DNA of 64,000 nt from NCBI GenBank assembly GCA_965228445.1, contig OZ245813.1, positions 2,542,001-2,606,000 on the forward strand, written 5' to 3'. Under the pieces are notes generated by a model. It was not told the origin of the DNA. It saw only the letters and a program-made list of their open reading frames with translations, and did no database searches. Shown here piece by piece: positions 1 to 9,900 of the stretch. A program made the position numbers and the translations under genes. The DNA comes from Thalassobaculum sp965228445 (GTDB lineage: Bacteria; Pseudomonadota; Alphaproteobacteria; Thalassobaculales; Thalassobaculaceae). How positions within the stretch are numbered: position 1 is the stretch's first letter; each line of letters opens with the position of its first letter.

Positions 1-1632
1 CGGCGCCTGTTCGAGATCTTCGAGACCCCGCTGTCGGCCGGGGCCGGCGACGGCACGATCGGCATGGGACGCGACGTGACCGCGCTGGAACAGATCCAGT
101 CCGACCTGGCGCGCCACGTGGACGCCCACGCGGAGGTGCTGGAGAAGCTGAACAGCGCCATCGCGGTGTTCGGCCCCGACCGCCGCGTCGTCTTCGCCAA
201 TACCGCCTTCGCCCTGATGTGGGAGATCGAGCCGGCCCGGCTGGAGATCGGCCCGACCCTGTCGGAGGTGCTGGACATGGCGCGGGAGAGCCGGCGCCTG
301 CCCGAGCAGTCCGACTTCCGGGCCTGGCGCGACGACTTCAACCGGCTGTTCACCACGCTGATCGACGCCCATGAGGAGCTGCTGTTCCTGCCCGACGACA
401 GCACCATCCGCATGGTGGTCACCCCGCATCCCTTCGGAGGTCTGCTGATGACCTTCGAGGACGTCACCGACCGGCTGACACTGGAACGATCCTACAACAC
501 GCTGACCGCCGTGCAGCAGGAGACCCTCGACAACCTGTACGAGGGCATCGTCGTGTTCGGCGTCGACAGCCGCATGAAGCTGTCGAACCCGACCTTCCGC
601 ACCCAGTGGGGCCTGCGGGGCACGCCGGAGGAGCCGGTCTTCCTGGAACCGGAGCCGCCGGCCGAGGTGGTGTTCCAGGCGATGCGCCCGAAATTCCCGA
701 CCGACCGGCCCTGGACCGACATCAAGGCCGAGTGGATGAGCTATCTGGCCGGGCGCGAGGCGACCAGCGGCACGGTGCACCTGACCGACGGTCTGGCACT
801 CGACTATGCGGTGGTGCCCCTGCCCGACGGCGCCACCCTGCTGAACTTCCGCGACGTGACCGACACCCTGGCAGTGCAGACCGCCCTGCAGGAGCGCACC
901 GAGGCGCTGGAGACCGCCGACCGGCTGAAGAGCGAGTTCCTGGCCAACGTGTCCTACGAGCTGCGCACGCCGCTGAACGCCATCATCGGCTTCTCGGAGG
1001 TGCTGGAGCAGGAATATGCCGGGCCGATGAACGACCGGCAGAAGGACTACGCCAACGCCATTCTCGGGTCCTCCAACCGCCTGGTCCGGCTGGTCAACGA
1101 CATCCTCGACCTCGCCTCCATCGAGGCCGGCTACCTGGAGCTGGAACGGATCAAGATCGCCCCGGCCGACCTGGCGAACGCGGTGGAGGGCCTGGCCCGC
1201 GAACGGGTGCGGGCGCGCGGCGTCGGGCTGGCGGTGCAGTGTCCGGCCGATCTGGCGCCGATCGAGGTCGACGAGCGCCGCTTCACTCAGGCCCTCTACA
1301 ACGTCGTCTCCAACGCGATCGCCTTCACCCCGGAAGGCGGCGACGTGATGCTGTCGGTCGAGGATCGCGGCGAGATGGTGGCCTTCGTCGTCAAGGATAC
1401 CGGCGTCGGCATCGCACTCGACGACCAGAGCCGGGTGTTCGAGCGGTTCGAGCGGCGCGGCCGGTCCAGCGGCGCCGGGCTCGGGCTCGCCCTGGTGAAG
1501 TCGCTGATCGAACTGCATGACGGCACCGTCACGCTCACCTCCGCGCCCGGCGAGGGGACGGAGGTGATCTGCACGGTGCCGCGCCACCCCAAGAAGGTCG
1601 AGACCGCCGCCGACAGAGACGAGACCGCGTGA
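1..1632 (+). CDS. divL: DivL-like PAS sensor kinase with Tyr in the H-box (5' partial)
   Basis: The reading frame is already open at base 1, so the N-terminus lies outside the window. What is visible is the end of one PAS-like domain, at least two more PAS-like segments, a dimerisation/phosphoacceptor helix and a complete HATPase domain. The H-box reads NVSYELRTPLN: the phosphoacceptor His is replaced by Tyr (codon 955-957). The ATP-binding boxes look intact: N-box NVVSNAIAFTPEGG, D-box DTGVGI and G2-box GAGLGLALVK. A Tyr at this point with a conserved kinase core is the hallmark of DivL, the cell-cycle pseudokinase that acts on CckA in Caulobacter. Being upstream of tsaE with a 4 nt overlap also suits a conserved chromosomal locus. 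The DivL call is inference from this residue and context; another degenerate hybrid-type kinase is possible. Confidence 0.72.
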   Translation, partial: RRLFEIFETPLSAGAGDGTIGMGRDVTALEQIQSDLARHVDAHAEVLEKLNSAIAVFGPDRRVVFANTAFALMWEIEPARLEIGPTLSEVLDMARESRRLPEQSDFRAWRDDFNRLFTTLIDAHEELLFLPDDSTIRMVVTPHPFGGLLMTFEDVTDRLTLERSYNTLTAVQQETLDNLYEGIVVFGVDSRMKLSNPTFRTQWGLRGTPEEPVFLEPEPPAEVVFQAMRPKFPTDRPWTDIKAEWMSYLAGREATSGTVHLTDGLALDYAVVPLPDGATLLNFRDVTDTLAVQTALQERTEALETADRLKSEFLANVSYELRTPLNAIIGFSEVLEQEYAGPMNDRQKDYANAILGSSNRLVRLVNDILDLASIEAGYLELERIKIAPADLANAVEGLARERVRARGVGLAVQCPADLAPIEVDERRFTQALYNVVSNAIAFTPEGGDVMLSVEDRGEMVAFVVKDTGVGIALDDQSRVFERFERRGRSSGAGLGLALVKSLIELHDGTVTLTSAPGEGTEVICTVPRHPKKVETAADRDETA

Positions 1633-2108
1633 CCAGCCTGCCCCTGGACGACCTGGAGGCCACGCACCGGCTCGCCGCTGTCCTCTGCCGGCAGGCCGAG
1701 CCGGGTATGGCGATCCTGCTGACCGGACCGCTGGGCGCCGGCAAGAGTGCGCTGGCCCGCGCCTTCGTGCGGGCCTGGCTCGGCGACCCCGATGCCGAGG
1801 TGCCGAGCCCGACCTTCACCCTGGTCCAGCCCTATGAGGGCGCGCGCGGCACGGTCTGGCACTGCGACCTGTACCGGCTCGGCGATCCGGGTGAGGTGGA
1901 AGAGCTCGGACTGCTGGAAGCGTTCTCCGAGGCGGTGGTGCTGGTCGAATGGCCGGACCGGCTCGGCACGCAGCTTCCGTCGGATCGGCTCGAACTGACG
2001 CTCGAAATATGCCATGGAAGCGACCGGCGGATCGCCCGCCTGACGCCCCACGGGCGCTGGGCCGGCCGCCTTGGCGAGATTGAGACGGGAACCCTGCCGG
2101 GTGAGTGA
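1629..2108 (+). CDS. tsaE: tRNA threonylcarbamoyladenosine biosynthesis ATPase TsaE
   Basis: This 159-residue P-loop protein starts at GTG inside the stop of the preceding kinase gene. The Walker A motif GPLGAGKSALARAF lies near residues 32-45. The TsaE-type motifs SPTFTLVQPYE and HCDLYRLGDPGEVEELGL follow, and the conserved VLVEWPDRLG sits towards the C-terminus. TsaE is the ATPase that works with TsaB and TsaD to install t6A37 on ANN-decoding tRNAs in the cytoplasm. Length and motif order are normal for the family. The downstream phosphotransferase gene begins within its last codons, so the genes are probably co-translated. Confidence 0.93.
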   Translation: MTSLPLDDLEATHRLAAVLCRQAEPGMAILLTGPLGAGKSALARAFVRAWLGDPDAEVPSPTFTLVQPYEGARGTVWHCDLYRLGDPGEVEELGLLEAFSEAVVLVEWPDRLGTQLPSDRLELTLEICHGSDRRIARLTPHGRWAGRLGEIETGTLPGE

Positions 2109-3150
2109 CCGCGAGACCGAGATCAAGTCCTTCCTGGAGAACGCGGGCTGGCGCGGGGCCAAGGTCACGCTGCTGGCCAAGGACGCGTCCTACCGGGTGT
2201 ATCACCGCGTGCTGCGCGACGGCGCCCGCGCCGTCCTGATGGACGCGCCGCCGGCCCTGGAGGATGTGCGCCCGTTCCTGGACATCGCGGGACAGCTACG
2301 CCGATTCGGCTATTCCGCCCCGGCGATCCTGGCCGAGGACGTGACCGCCGGTCTGCTGCTGCTGGAGGATTTCGGCGACCGCACCTTCACCCGCATCCTG
2401 GCCGACCCGGCCGAGCGGGACTGGAGCGAGGAGGCGCTCTACGCCATCGCCGTCGACCTGCTCGCCGACCTGCACGACCGCGCACCGGAAATCGGCTTCT
2501 CCGCCCCGCCCTATGACGGCGGACGGCTGGTGGAGGAGGCCGACCGGATGTTGCGCTGGTACGCGCCGCTGACCCTGGGCGACGTGGTGCCCGAGGACAC
2601 GGCCGAGGCCTATCGCGCCGCCTGGCGCGAAGCCGTGCCGGTGATGACCCACGGCGCCGACACCCTGGTGCTGCGCGACTTCCATGTCGACAACCTGATG
2701 ATCCTGGAGGGCCGTGAGGGCCTCGCCCGCTGCGGACTTCTCGATTTCCAGGACGCCCTGTCCGGCAGCCCGGCCTACGACCTGGTGTCGCTGCTGCAGG
2801 ACGCGCGGCGCGATCTGGCGCCGGGGCTGGAGGCGGCGATGCTGGAGCGCTACCGCGACCGGCGGACCGTGACCGACTGGGACGCCTTCCTGCGCGCCTA
2901 TCACGCGCTCGGCGCCCAGCGCTCGATCAAGATCCTGGGGCAGTTCGGCCGCCAGCAGGGCTTCTTCGGCCGCACCAGCTACATGGTTCATATCCCGCGC
3001 TGCTGGGCCCATATCGAGGCCGATGTGGCCCGGGCCGGGCTGGACGGCGTGGCCGCGTGGCTCGATCGGGAGATGCCGGGCGACCTGCGCCGCATCCCCG
3101 AGCCGGACCGGCGCCTGCCCAGCTCCATCAGTCCCGAGATCAAACGATGA
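2101..3150 (+). CDS. amgK: N-acetylmuramate/N-acetylglucosamine kinase AmgK
   Basis: A 349-residue aminoglycoside-phosphotransferase-fold kinase. The GTG start at 2101 is chosen because it overlaps the tsaE stop by 8 nt and gives MSDRETEIKSF; an upstream ATG at 2071 would lie deep inside tsaE. The catalytic loop DFHVDNLMI is near residues 193-201, and the metal-binding DFQDA motif follows near residue 215. AmgK phosphorylates the anomeric carbon of MurNAc and GlcNAc. Together with MurU, encoded immediately downstream, this salvages cell-wall sugars to UDP-MurNAc and bypasses de novo MurA/MurB synthesis, which is the known basis of intrinsic fosfomycin tolerance. The adjacent murU raises confidence over a generic phosphotransferase call. 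Confidence 0.85.
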   Translation: MSDRETEIKSFLENAGWRGAKVTLLAKDASYRVYHRVLRDGARAVLMDAPPALEDVRPFLDIAGQLRRFGYSAPAILAEDVTAGLLLLEDFGDRTFTRILADPAERDWSEEALYAIAVDLLADLHDRAPEIGFSAPPYDGGRLVEEADRMLRWYAPLTLGDVVPEDTAEAYRAAWREAVPVMTHGADTLVLRDFHVDNLMILEGREGLARCGLLDFQDALSGSPAYDLVSLLQDARRDLAPGLEAAMLERYRDRRTVTDWDAFLRAYHALGAQRSIKILGQFGRQQGFFGRTSYMVHIPRCWAHIEADVARAGLDGVAAWLDREMPGDLRRIPEPDRRLPSSISPEIKR

Positions 3151-3171
3151 AAGACCGGTGAGGACACACGC

Positions 3172-3936
3172 ATGCTGCTGCCCGGACTGAGCCGCCGGCC
3201 CGACTGGCTGCCCGAGACCGCCATGGTGCTCTGCGCCGGCCGCGGGACCCGCCTGGCGCCGATCACCGACAACTTGCCCAAGCCGATGGTGCCGGTCGGC
3301 GACGTGCCGATCCTCGGCCGCACGCTCGAGCACCTGTCGAATGCCGGGGTGAAGCGGGTCGTGATCAACACCCACTACCTGTCCGACTACGTCGCCCGCT
3401 ATGTCGAGCGCCGCAAGGACCCGTCGATCACCGTGATCCACGAGGATACGGTGCTGGAAACCGGCGGCGGGGTGAAGAACGCCCTGGCCCATCTCGGCGA
3501 CGAACCGTTCTTCGTGATCAACGGCGACAGCGTGTGGCTCGACGGGCTGCGCAACGCCCTGCACCGCTTCGCCGATACCTGGGACGCGGAGAAGATGGAC
3601 ATCCAGCTCCTCCTCTACCCCTTCGCGCGGGTGCTCGGCTGGCACGGCTATGGCGACTACACCATGGACGAGATCGGCCGTCTGACCAGCCGCGACGAGG
3701 CCAAGGTGGCACCCTACGCCTATATGGGCGTGTCGATCGTCCACCCGCGGATCTTCGCCGACGCGCCGGACGGCGCCTTCTCCATGCGCGAGCTGTACGA
3801 CAGGGCGGAGGAACAGGGCCGGCTTTTCGGCGCGCTGCATGACGGGCTCTGGTACCATATCTCCACCCCGGCCGACCTGGAGCGCGCCAACCAGCGCTTC
3901 GCCGCCGGGCATCTGGCCGACGTGCCCTTCTTCTAG
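3172..3936 (+). CDS. murU: N-acetylmuramate alpha-1-phosphate uridylyltransferase MurU
   Basis: A 254-residue sugar-nucleotidyltransferase. Near residue 20 it has the signature LCAGRGTRLAPITDNLPKPM, with the G-x-G-T-R loop and the Lys-Pro that contacts the nucleotide. Further on come VINTHYL, ETGGGVKNAL and INGDSVW, where the Asp is the metal ligand. MurU converts MurNAc-1-phosphate plus UTP to UDP-MurNAc, the second step of the recycling route begun by AmgK just upstream (21 nt gap). The enzyme is cytoplasmic. A mannose-1-phosphate guanylyltransferase-like protein would look similar, but pairing with AmgK favours MurU. Confidence 0.85.
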   Translation: MLLPGLSRRPDWLPETAMVLCAGRGTRLAPITDNLPKPMVPVGDVPILGRTLEHLSNAGVKRVVINTHYLSDYVARYVERRKDPSITVIHEDTVLETGGGVKNALAHLGDEPFFVINGDSVWLDGLRNALHRFADTWDAEKMDIQLLLYPFARVLGWHGYGDYTMDEIGRLTSRDEAKVAPYAYMGVSIVHPRIFADAPDGAFSMRELYDRAEEQGRLFGALHDGLWYHISTPADLERANQRFAAGHLADVPFF

Positions 3937-3955
3937 TGATCCCCAGCGGAGCCGG

Positions 3956-6900
3956 ATGACCGACCGCGTCTACACCATCCCCATCGGCACGCCGTTCCTG
4001 GACCGGCTGGCCGCCGGCGTGTGGGAGCGGGTGGCCGGCGACCCGATCGCCCTGACCGACGTCCGGCTGCTGCTGCCGACCCGCCGCGCGGTGCGCTCGG
4101 CGGCGGACGCCTTCCTGCGCTTCGGCGACGGTCGGCCGATGCTGCTGCCCAAGCTTTCCACCGTCTCCGACGTGGACGAGGACCTGCTGGACGTCGAGGC
4201 GGGGTCGGAGGCCGGCGCGGCCGGGGCGCTGGAGATCCCGCCGGCGATCCCCGATCTGCAGCGCCATCTGGAGCTGATGCGCCTGGTCACCGCCTTCCTG
4301 CGGGCCGATCCGGACAGCGCCACGCCGGACGCGCCGGAGCATGCCTACCGCCTGGCCACGGCGCTGGCCCGCCTGATCGACGACGTGCAGATGCACGGGC
4401 TGGACTTCGCCGCCCTGAAGGACCTCGCCCCCGATGCCTATGCCGCCCATTGGGACAAAACCATCGCCTTCCTGAAGATCGTCACCGAGGTCTGGCCGGG
4501 ACGGTTGGAGGAATTGGCGGCGATCGACCCGATGTCCCGGCGCGACGCGCTGATGCGGGCCGAGGCCGCCGCCCTGCGCGCCAATCCGCCGAGCAGCCCG
4601 GTCATCGTCGCCGGATCCACCGGTTCGATTCCGGCGACGGCGGAGCTAATACGCGCGGTGCTGGAGCTGCCGGCCGGTGCCATCGTGCTGCCGGGCCTGG
4701 ACATGGACAGCGACGCGCTGAGCTGGGCCGCCATCAGCGACGACCCGACCCATCCGCAGCATGGACTGCACAGCCTGCTGCGCACGCTCGGCATCTCCCG
4801 CGCGGAGGTGCGCGACTGGTCGCCCTCGGTTACCGGCGGCCGCGACCGGTTGATCCGCGAGACCATGCGTCCGGCGGCCACGACCGAGGCCTGGCGCAGC
4901 CTGTCCACCGCCGCAGACGCCCCGACACCCGCCGCCTTCGACGACATCACCCGGATCGACGCCGCCTCGCCGCGCGAGGAGGCCGGGATCATCGCCCTGC
5001 TGCTGCGCGAGGTGCTGGAACAGCCGGGCAAGACCGCCGCCCTGGTCACCCCCGACCGCCGCCTCGCCCGCCGGGTCTCGGTGGAGCTGCGCCGCTGGCG
5101 GATCGAGCAGGACGACGGCGAGCGGCTGGAGGTCAACGATTCCGGCGGCGCCCCCCTCTCCAACAGCCCGCCGGCGGTGTTCCTGCGCCTGCTGGCCCGG
5201 GCGGCGACTGACTGTGCGCCGGTCGCCGTGCTGTCGCTGCTGAAGCACCCGTTGAGCGGCTGCGGCCTCACGCCGGAGCGGTTCGAGCGGCTGGTGGAGC
5301 GGCTTGACCGGGACATCCTGCGTGGTCCCCGCCCCGCCGCCGGCTTGACGGGGCTGCGCCGGGCGGTGGAGGTCTCCGATCTCAAGCCGGAGCCGATGGC
5401 GGCGTTGATCGGTTTCTGCGACCGGCTGGCCGACGCGCTCGGCCCGCTGGAAGCTGCCCTGTCCCAGCCCGCCGTCGCCGTGCCGGAGATCCTGGACGCC
5501 CATCTGCGCGCGGCAGAGGCGCTCGCCACCTCCCACGACACCCATGGCAGCCTGCGTCTGTGGGTGGGCGAAGCCGGCGAGGCGCTGGCCCGGCTGTCCA
5601 ACGAGTTCGCCGACGGAGCGGCCGGCATGGAGCCGATCGCCGGCCGCGACTGGCCCGGCCTGTTCGACGCCCTGCTGGAGGGTCGGGTCGTGCGCCCGCG
5701 CTTCGGCAGCCACCCGCGCCTGCACATCCTCGGCGTGCTGGAGGCCCGACTGCTGGCCTTCGACCGGGTGATCCTGGGCGGGCTGAACGAGGGCACCTGG
5801 CCGGCCGAGCCGAAGCCGGACCCGTGGATGAGCCGGCCGATGCGCCGGGATTTCGGCCTGCCCTCCATCGACCTCGCCATCGGCAAGGCGGCCCATGACG
5901 TCGCCATGGCCATGGGCGGCCGCGAGGTCTTCCTCACCCGGGCCCAGCGTGTCGACGGCAGCCCCACCATCCCCTCGCGCTGGCTGCTCCGGCTCGACAC
6001 CGTCGCCCGCGCTTTGCACAGCGAGGACCGGCTGACCTCGTGGCAGGCGCCGGCCCGCTGGCACGCCCTGCTCGACACGCCCGCCGCCCCCGATCCGGGC
6101 CGTCCGCCCGAGCCGCGGCCGCGCCTGGACCAGCGGCCGCGCCGGTTGTCGGTCACCCGGATCGACACCTGGCTGCGCGATCCCTATTCGATCTACGCCC
6201 GCTACATTCTCAACCTGCGCAAGCTCGACCCGCTGGACCAGGAGGTCGGCGCCATCGAGCGCGGCAACGCCATCCACGAGGCGCTTGACGCCTTCGTGCA
6301 GGACTATCCCCGCGACCTGCCGCCCGACCCGGCCGAGGTGCTGATCGAGTATGGCCGCCGTGCCTTCGCCGCCCATATGGACCGGCCCGGCGTCTGGGCC
6401 TTCTGGTGGCCGCGCTTCGAGCGGGTCGCCCGCTGGTTCGTGGAAGTGGAGCGCGAGCGCCGCCGGTCCCTCGCCTACTCCGCCACCGAGCGCCAGGGGG
6501 CGATGACCCTGTCCGGACCGGGCGGGCCGTTCGAGCTGTTCGGCACCGCCGACCGGATCGACCGGCGCGGCGACGGCACCTACGCGATCGTCGACTACAA
6601 GACCGGCGCCAACCCGAGCTTGAGCGACCTGAAGGCCGGCCGGGCGCCGCAGCTTCCGCTGGAGGCGATGATCCTGATGGCCGGCGGCTTTCCCGAGATG
6701 GCGGCGGCCGACGTCGCCTCGCTGGAATACTGGCGGGTCGGCGGCGGCACCCCGCCGGGCCGCATCGACGCGGTCGACGCGATCGTGCCGGAGCTGGTGG
6801 AGAGCGCCCGCGCCGGGCTGGAGGCGCTGATCGCCGCCTTCGACGATGAGAATACGCCCTACCACGCCGCCCCGGATCCGCGCCGCAGCCTGCGCTTCAA

Positions 6901-6961
6901 CGACTACGATCATCTGGCGCGCACCGGCGACTGGTCGGCCGGCGAGGAGGGCGAGGGATGA
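3956..6961 (+). CDS. addB: Double-strand break repair protein AddB, alphaproteobacterial type
   Basis: A 1001-residue protein. The ATG at 3956 has a GGAG-type ribosome site and lies 19 nt after murU; the frame is open further upstream but only inside murU. The body is a degenerate UvrD-like helicase with no good Walker A. It includes the conserved stretch LGGLNEGTWP and ends in a RecB-family PD-(D/E)XK nuclease with GTADRIDRR and VDYKTG near residues 862-883. AddB pairs with AddA to resect broken DNA ends up to Chi-like sites for RecA-dependent repair. The addA start overlaps the addB stop by 4 nt (ATGA), which suits two subunits of one complex. Confidence 0.93.
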   Translation: MTDRVYTIPIGTPFLDRLAAGVWERVAGDPIALTDVRLLLPTRRAVRSAADAFLRFGDGRPMLLPKLSTVSDVDEDLLDVEAGSEAGAAGALEIPPAIPDLQRHLELMRLVTAFLRADPDSATPDAPEHAYRLATALARLIDDVQMHGLDFAALKDLAPDAYAAHWDKTIAFLKIVTEVWPGRLEELAAIDPMSRRDALMRAEAAALRANPPSSPVIVAGSTGSIPATAELIRAVLELPAGAIVLPGLDMDSDALSWAAISDDPTHPQHGLHSLLRTLGISRAEVRDWSPSVTGGRDRLIRETMRPAATTEAWRSLSTAADAPTPAAFDDITRIDAASPREEAGIIALLLREVLEQPGKTAALVTPDRRLARRVSVELRRWRIEQDDGERLEVNDSGGAPLSNSPPAVFLRLLARAATDCAPVAVLSLLKHPLSGCGLTPERFERLVERLDRDILRGPRPAAGLTGLRRAVEVSDLKPEPMAALIGFCDRLADALGPLEAALSQPAVAVPEILDAHLRAAEALATSHDTHGSLRLWVGEAGEALARLSNEFADGAAGMEPIAGRDWPGLFDALLEGRVVRPRFGSHPRLHILGVLEARLLAFDRVILGGLNEGTWPAEPKPDPWMSRPMRRDFGLPSIDLAIGKAAHDVAMAMGGREVFLTRAQRVDGSPTIPSRWLLRLDTVARALHSEDRLTSWQAPARWHALLDTPAAPDPGRPPEPRPRLDQRPRRLSVTRIDTWLRDPYSIYARYILNLRKLDPLDQEVGAIERGNAIHEALDAFVQDYPRDLPPDPAEVLIEYGRRAFAAHMDRPGVWAFWWPRFERVARWFVEVERERRRSLAYSATERQGAMTLSGPGGPFELFGTADRIDRRGDGTYAIVDYKTGANPSLSDLKAGRAPQLPLEAMILMAGGFPEMAAADVASLEYWRVGGGTPPGRIDAVDAIVPELVESARAGLEALIAAFDDENTPYHAAPDPRRSLRFNDYDHLARTGDWSAGEEGEG

Positions 6962-9900
6962 ACGCGCTCGACGCTCTCAGCGCAGTGGAGGAAGCCACCC
7001 GCAACCAGCGCGAGGCCGCCGATCCAACCGTCTCCGCCTGGGTCGCGGCCTCCGCCGGATCGGGCAAGACCAAGGTGCTGACCGACCGACTGCTGAACCT
7101 GCTGCTGGCCGGCACGCGGCCGCAGCGGCTGCTCTGCCTGACCTTCACCAAGGCGGCGGCGGCGGAAATGGCGACCCGCCTGTCGCGCACCCTGGCGAAA
7201 TGGACCGTGCTGGACGCGGAGGCGCTGGGCGCGGAGCTGGAAGCGCTCGACGGGCGGGTACCGACCCAGGATCGCATGGCCAAGGCGCGACGCCTGTTCG
7301 CCGAGGTGCTGGACGCGCCGGGCGGGCTGAAGATCCAGACCATCCACGCCTTCGCCCAGTCCCTGCTCGGCCGTTTCCCGCTGGAGGCCGGCGTGCCGCC
7401 GAACTTCCGCCTGGCCGACGACCGGGCGGCCGCCACCCTGCTGGAGGATGCCGAGCGCTTCGTGCTGGAACGCGCCCGCGGCGGGGCCGACGGCGAGTTG
7501 GCCGACGCGCTGGCCGTGGTGACCGAGCGGGCGGCGGAACAGACCGTGCGCGACCTGCTGAAGACCATGCTCGTGCAACGCACCCGCCTCACCCGCTCGG
7601 TGGAGGCCGCCGGCGGCATCGAGGCGATGACCGCCCGCCTGCACGCCACGCTCGGCACCGATCCGACCCAGACCGACTGGACCTTGCGCCGGGCCGCCAG
7701 CGAGGACGGCGCCTTCGACCGCGACGCCCTGCACGAGGCGGCGAGTGCGCTGGCCGCCGGCGGCAAGACCGACGCGAAACGGGCCGACGCCCTGTTCGCC
7801 TGGCTCGCCCTGCCGGACGGCGACGCAAGGGCGGTGGCCTGGGACGACTACAAGCGCGCGCTGCTGACCCAGGAGGGCACGGTCCAGGCCCGGCTCGCCA
7901 CCAAGGGGGTGCAGGAGCGCGCGCCCAGCGTCGTCGACGATCTCACCCGCGAGGCCGACCGCATCCTGGCGGTGGAGGAAGCCCGCAAGGCGCTAGACAC
8001 CGCCCTGCGTTCGGCCGCCCTGCTCCGGCTGTCCGGCGCCATCATCGACGCCTATGCCGCCGCCAAGTCGCGGCGCGCCCTGCTCGATTTCGAGGATCTG
8101 GTGGAGCGTGCCCGGCGGCTGCTCGCCGCCCCCGGCACCGCAGCCTGGGTGCTGTTCAAGCTGGACGAGGGGCTGGAGCACATCCTGATCGACGAGGCCC
8201 AGGACACCAGTCCGGCCCAGTGGGAGATCGTGCGCGCGCTGGCCGAGGAGTTCTTCTCCGGCCTCGGCACCATCGCAGAGCGGGAGCCGGAGCGGCCGCG
8301 CACCGTCTTCGCCGTGGGCGACGTCAAACAGTCGATCTACAGTTTCCAGGGCGCCGACCCGGCGGGCTTCACCCTCGCCCGCGCATATTTCGCCCGGCGC
8401 GTCGTCGAGGCCGAGCAGCGCTTCCGAGACGTGCAGATGCAGGTCTCCTTCCGCTCGACCGCCGCCGTGCTGAGCGCGGTGGACGCCGTCTTCGCCCGCG
8501 AGGACGCGCGCCAGGGGGTGGCGGAGATCGTCTCCGGCGTGGCCCGCGAGATCGCCCACCGGGCCAGCCGCACTGGCCAGGCCGGGCGGGTCGAGCTCTG
8601 GCCGGTGATCGAGCCGATGGAGGAGGAAGAGGCCGATTTCTGGTCGCCGCCGCTGACCCGCGCCTCCATGGACGCGCCGGTCACCCGCCTCGCCCAGACC
8701 ATCGCCGGGCGCATCGCCGGCTGGATCGCCTCGGGCGAGGTGCTGGAAGCGAAGAACCGGCCGATCCGTCCCGGCGACGTCATGGTGCTGGTCCGCCGGC
8801 GCGGGGCCTTCGTGGCCGAACTGGTGCGCGCGCTGAAGGCCGCCGGCGTGCCGGTCGCCGGTGTGGACCGCATGGTGCTGACCGAACAGATGGCGGTGCG
8901 CGACCTGATCGCCCTGAGCGAGGCGCTGCTGCTGCCCGACGACGATCTGACGCTCGCCACCGTGCTGAAGAGCCCCCTGGTGGGGCTGAGCGAGGAGGAC
9001 CTGCTGGACCTCGCCCAGGACCGCCGGGAGAAGCGCCTGTGGGCCGAGCTGTGGCGCCGGGCGGACGAGACCGCCGTCTTCGGCCGGGCGGCCCGCCGGC
9101 TCGCCCGCTGGTCGACGATGGCCCGGCACCTGCCGCCGCACGCCTTCTACCAGCAGATCCTGTCGGCCGAGCGCGGCCGCGAGCGGCTGGTCGCGCGCCT
9201 GGGACCCGACTGCGAGGACGCGATCGACGAGTTCCTGGCCCAGGCCCTGGACGACGAGCGCGAGAACCCGCCCTCCCTGCAGCGCTTCCTGCACGCGGTT
9301 TCGACCAGCGAGCAGGAGGTGAAGCGCGAGCTGGAGGGCGGCGAGGTCGACCAGGTCCGGGTGATGACCGTGCACGGGGCCAAGGGCCTGCAGGCGCCGA
9401 TCGTCATCCTGCCCGACACGGTGCGCCCGCCGCAGCTTCGCGACGCCGTGGTCTGGCATGGCGACACGCCGGCCCTGCCGCTCTGGGCGCCGTCCAGCGC
9501 CTCTGCCGACGCCGTCTCCGCCGGCGCCCGGGCCCAGGCGCGCGCGGCGATGGAGGAGGAATACCGCCGACTGCTCTATGTCGCCATGACACGGGCGGAG
9601 GACCGGCTGATCGTCTGCGGCTGGAAAGGCAAGCGCGACCCGATCGACAAGGGCTGGTTCGGCCATGCCCGCGCCGGCCTGCCCGCCATCGCGGCGGAGG
9701 GCGAGGACGGCACCCTGGTGCTCGCCACGCCGCAGGAGGCCGCCCTGCCGGAGACGAAGGCCGCAGCCGAAGCCGCCGCGCCGGATCCCCTGCCCGTCTG
9801 GGCCCGTGCCGCCGCCCCGCGCGAGCCGACCCCGCCGCGCCCCCTGGCCCCCTCGCGTCCCGCCTCCGACGAGCCGCCAGTCCGTTCGCCGCTGCAGCGC

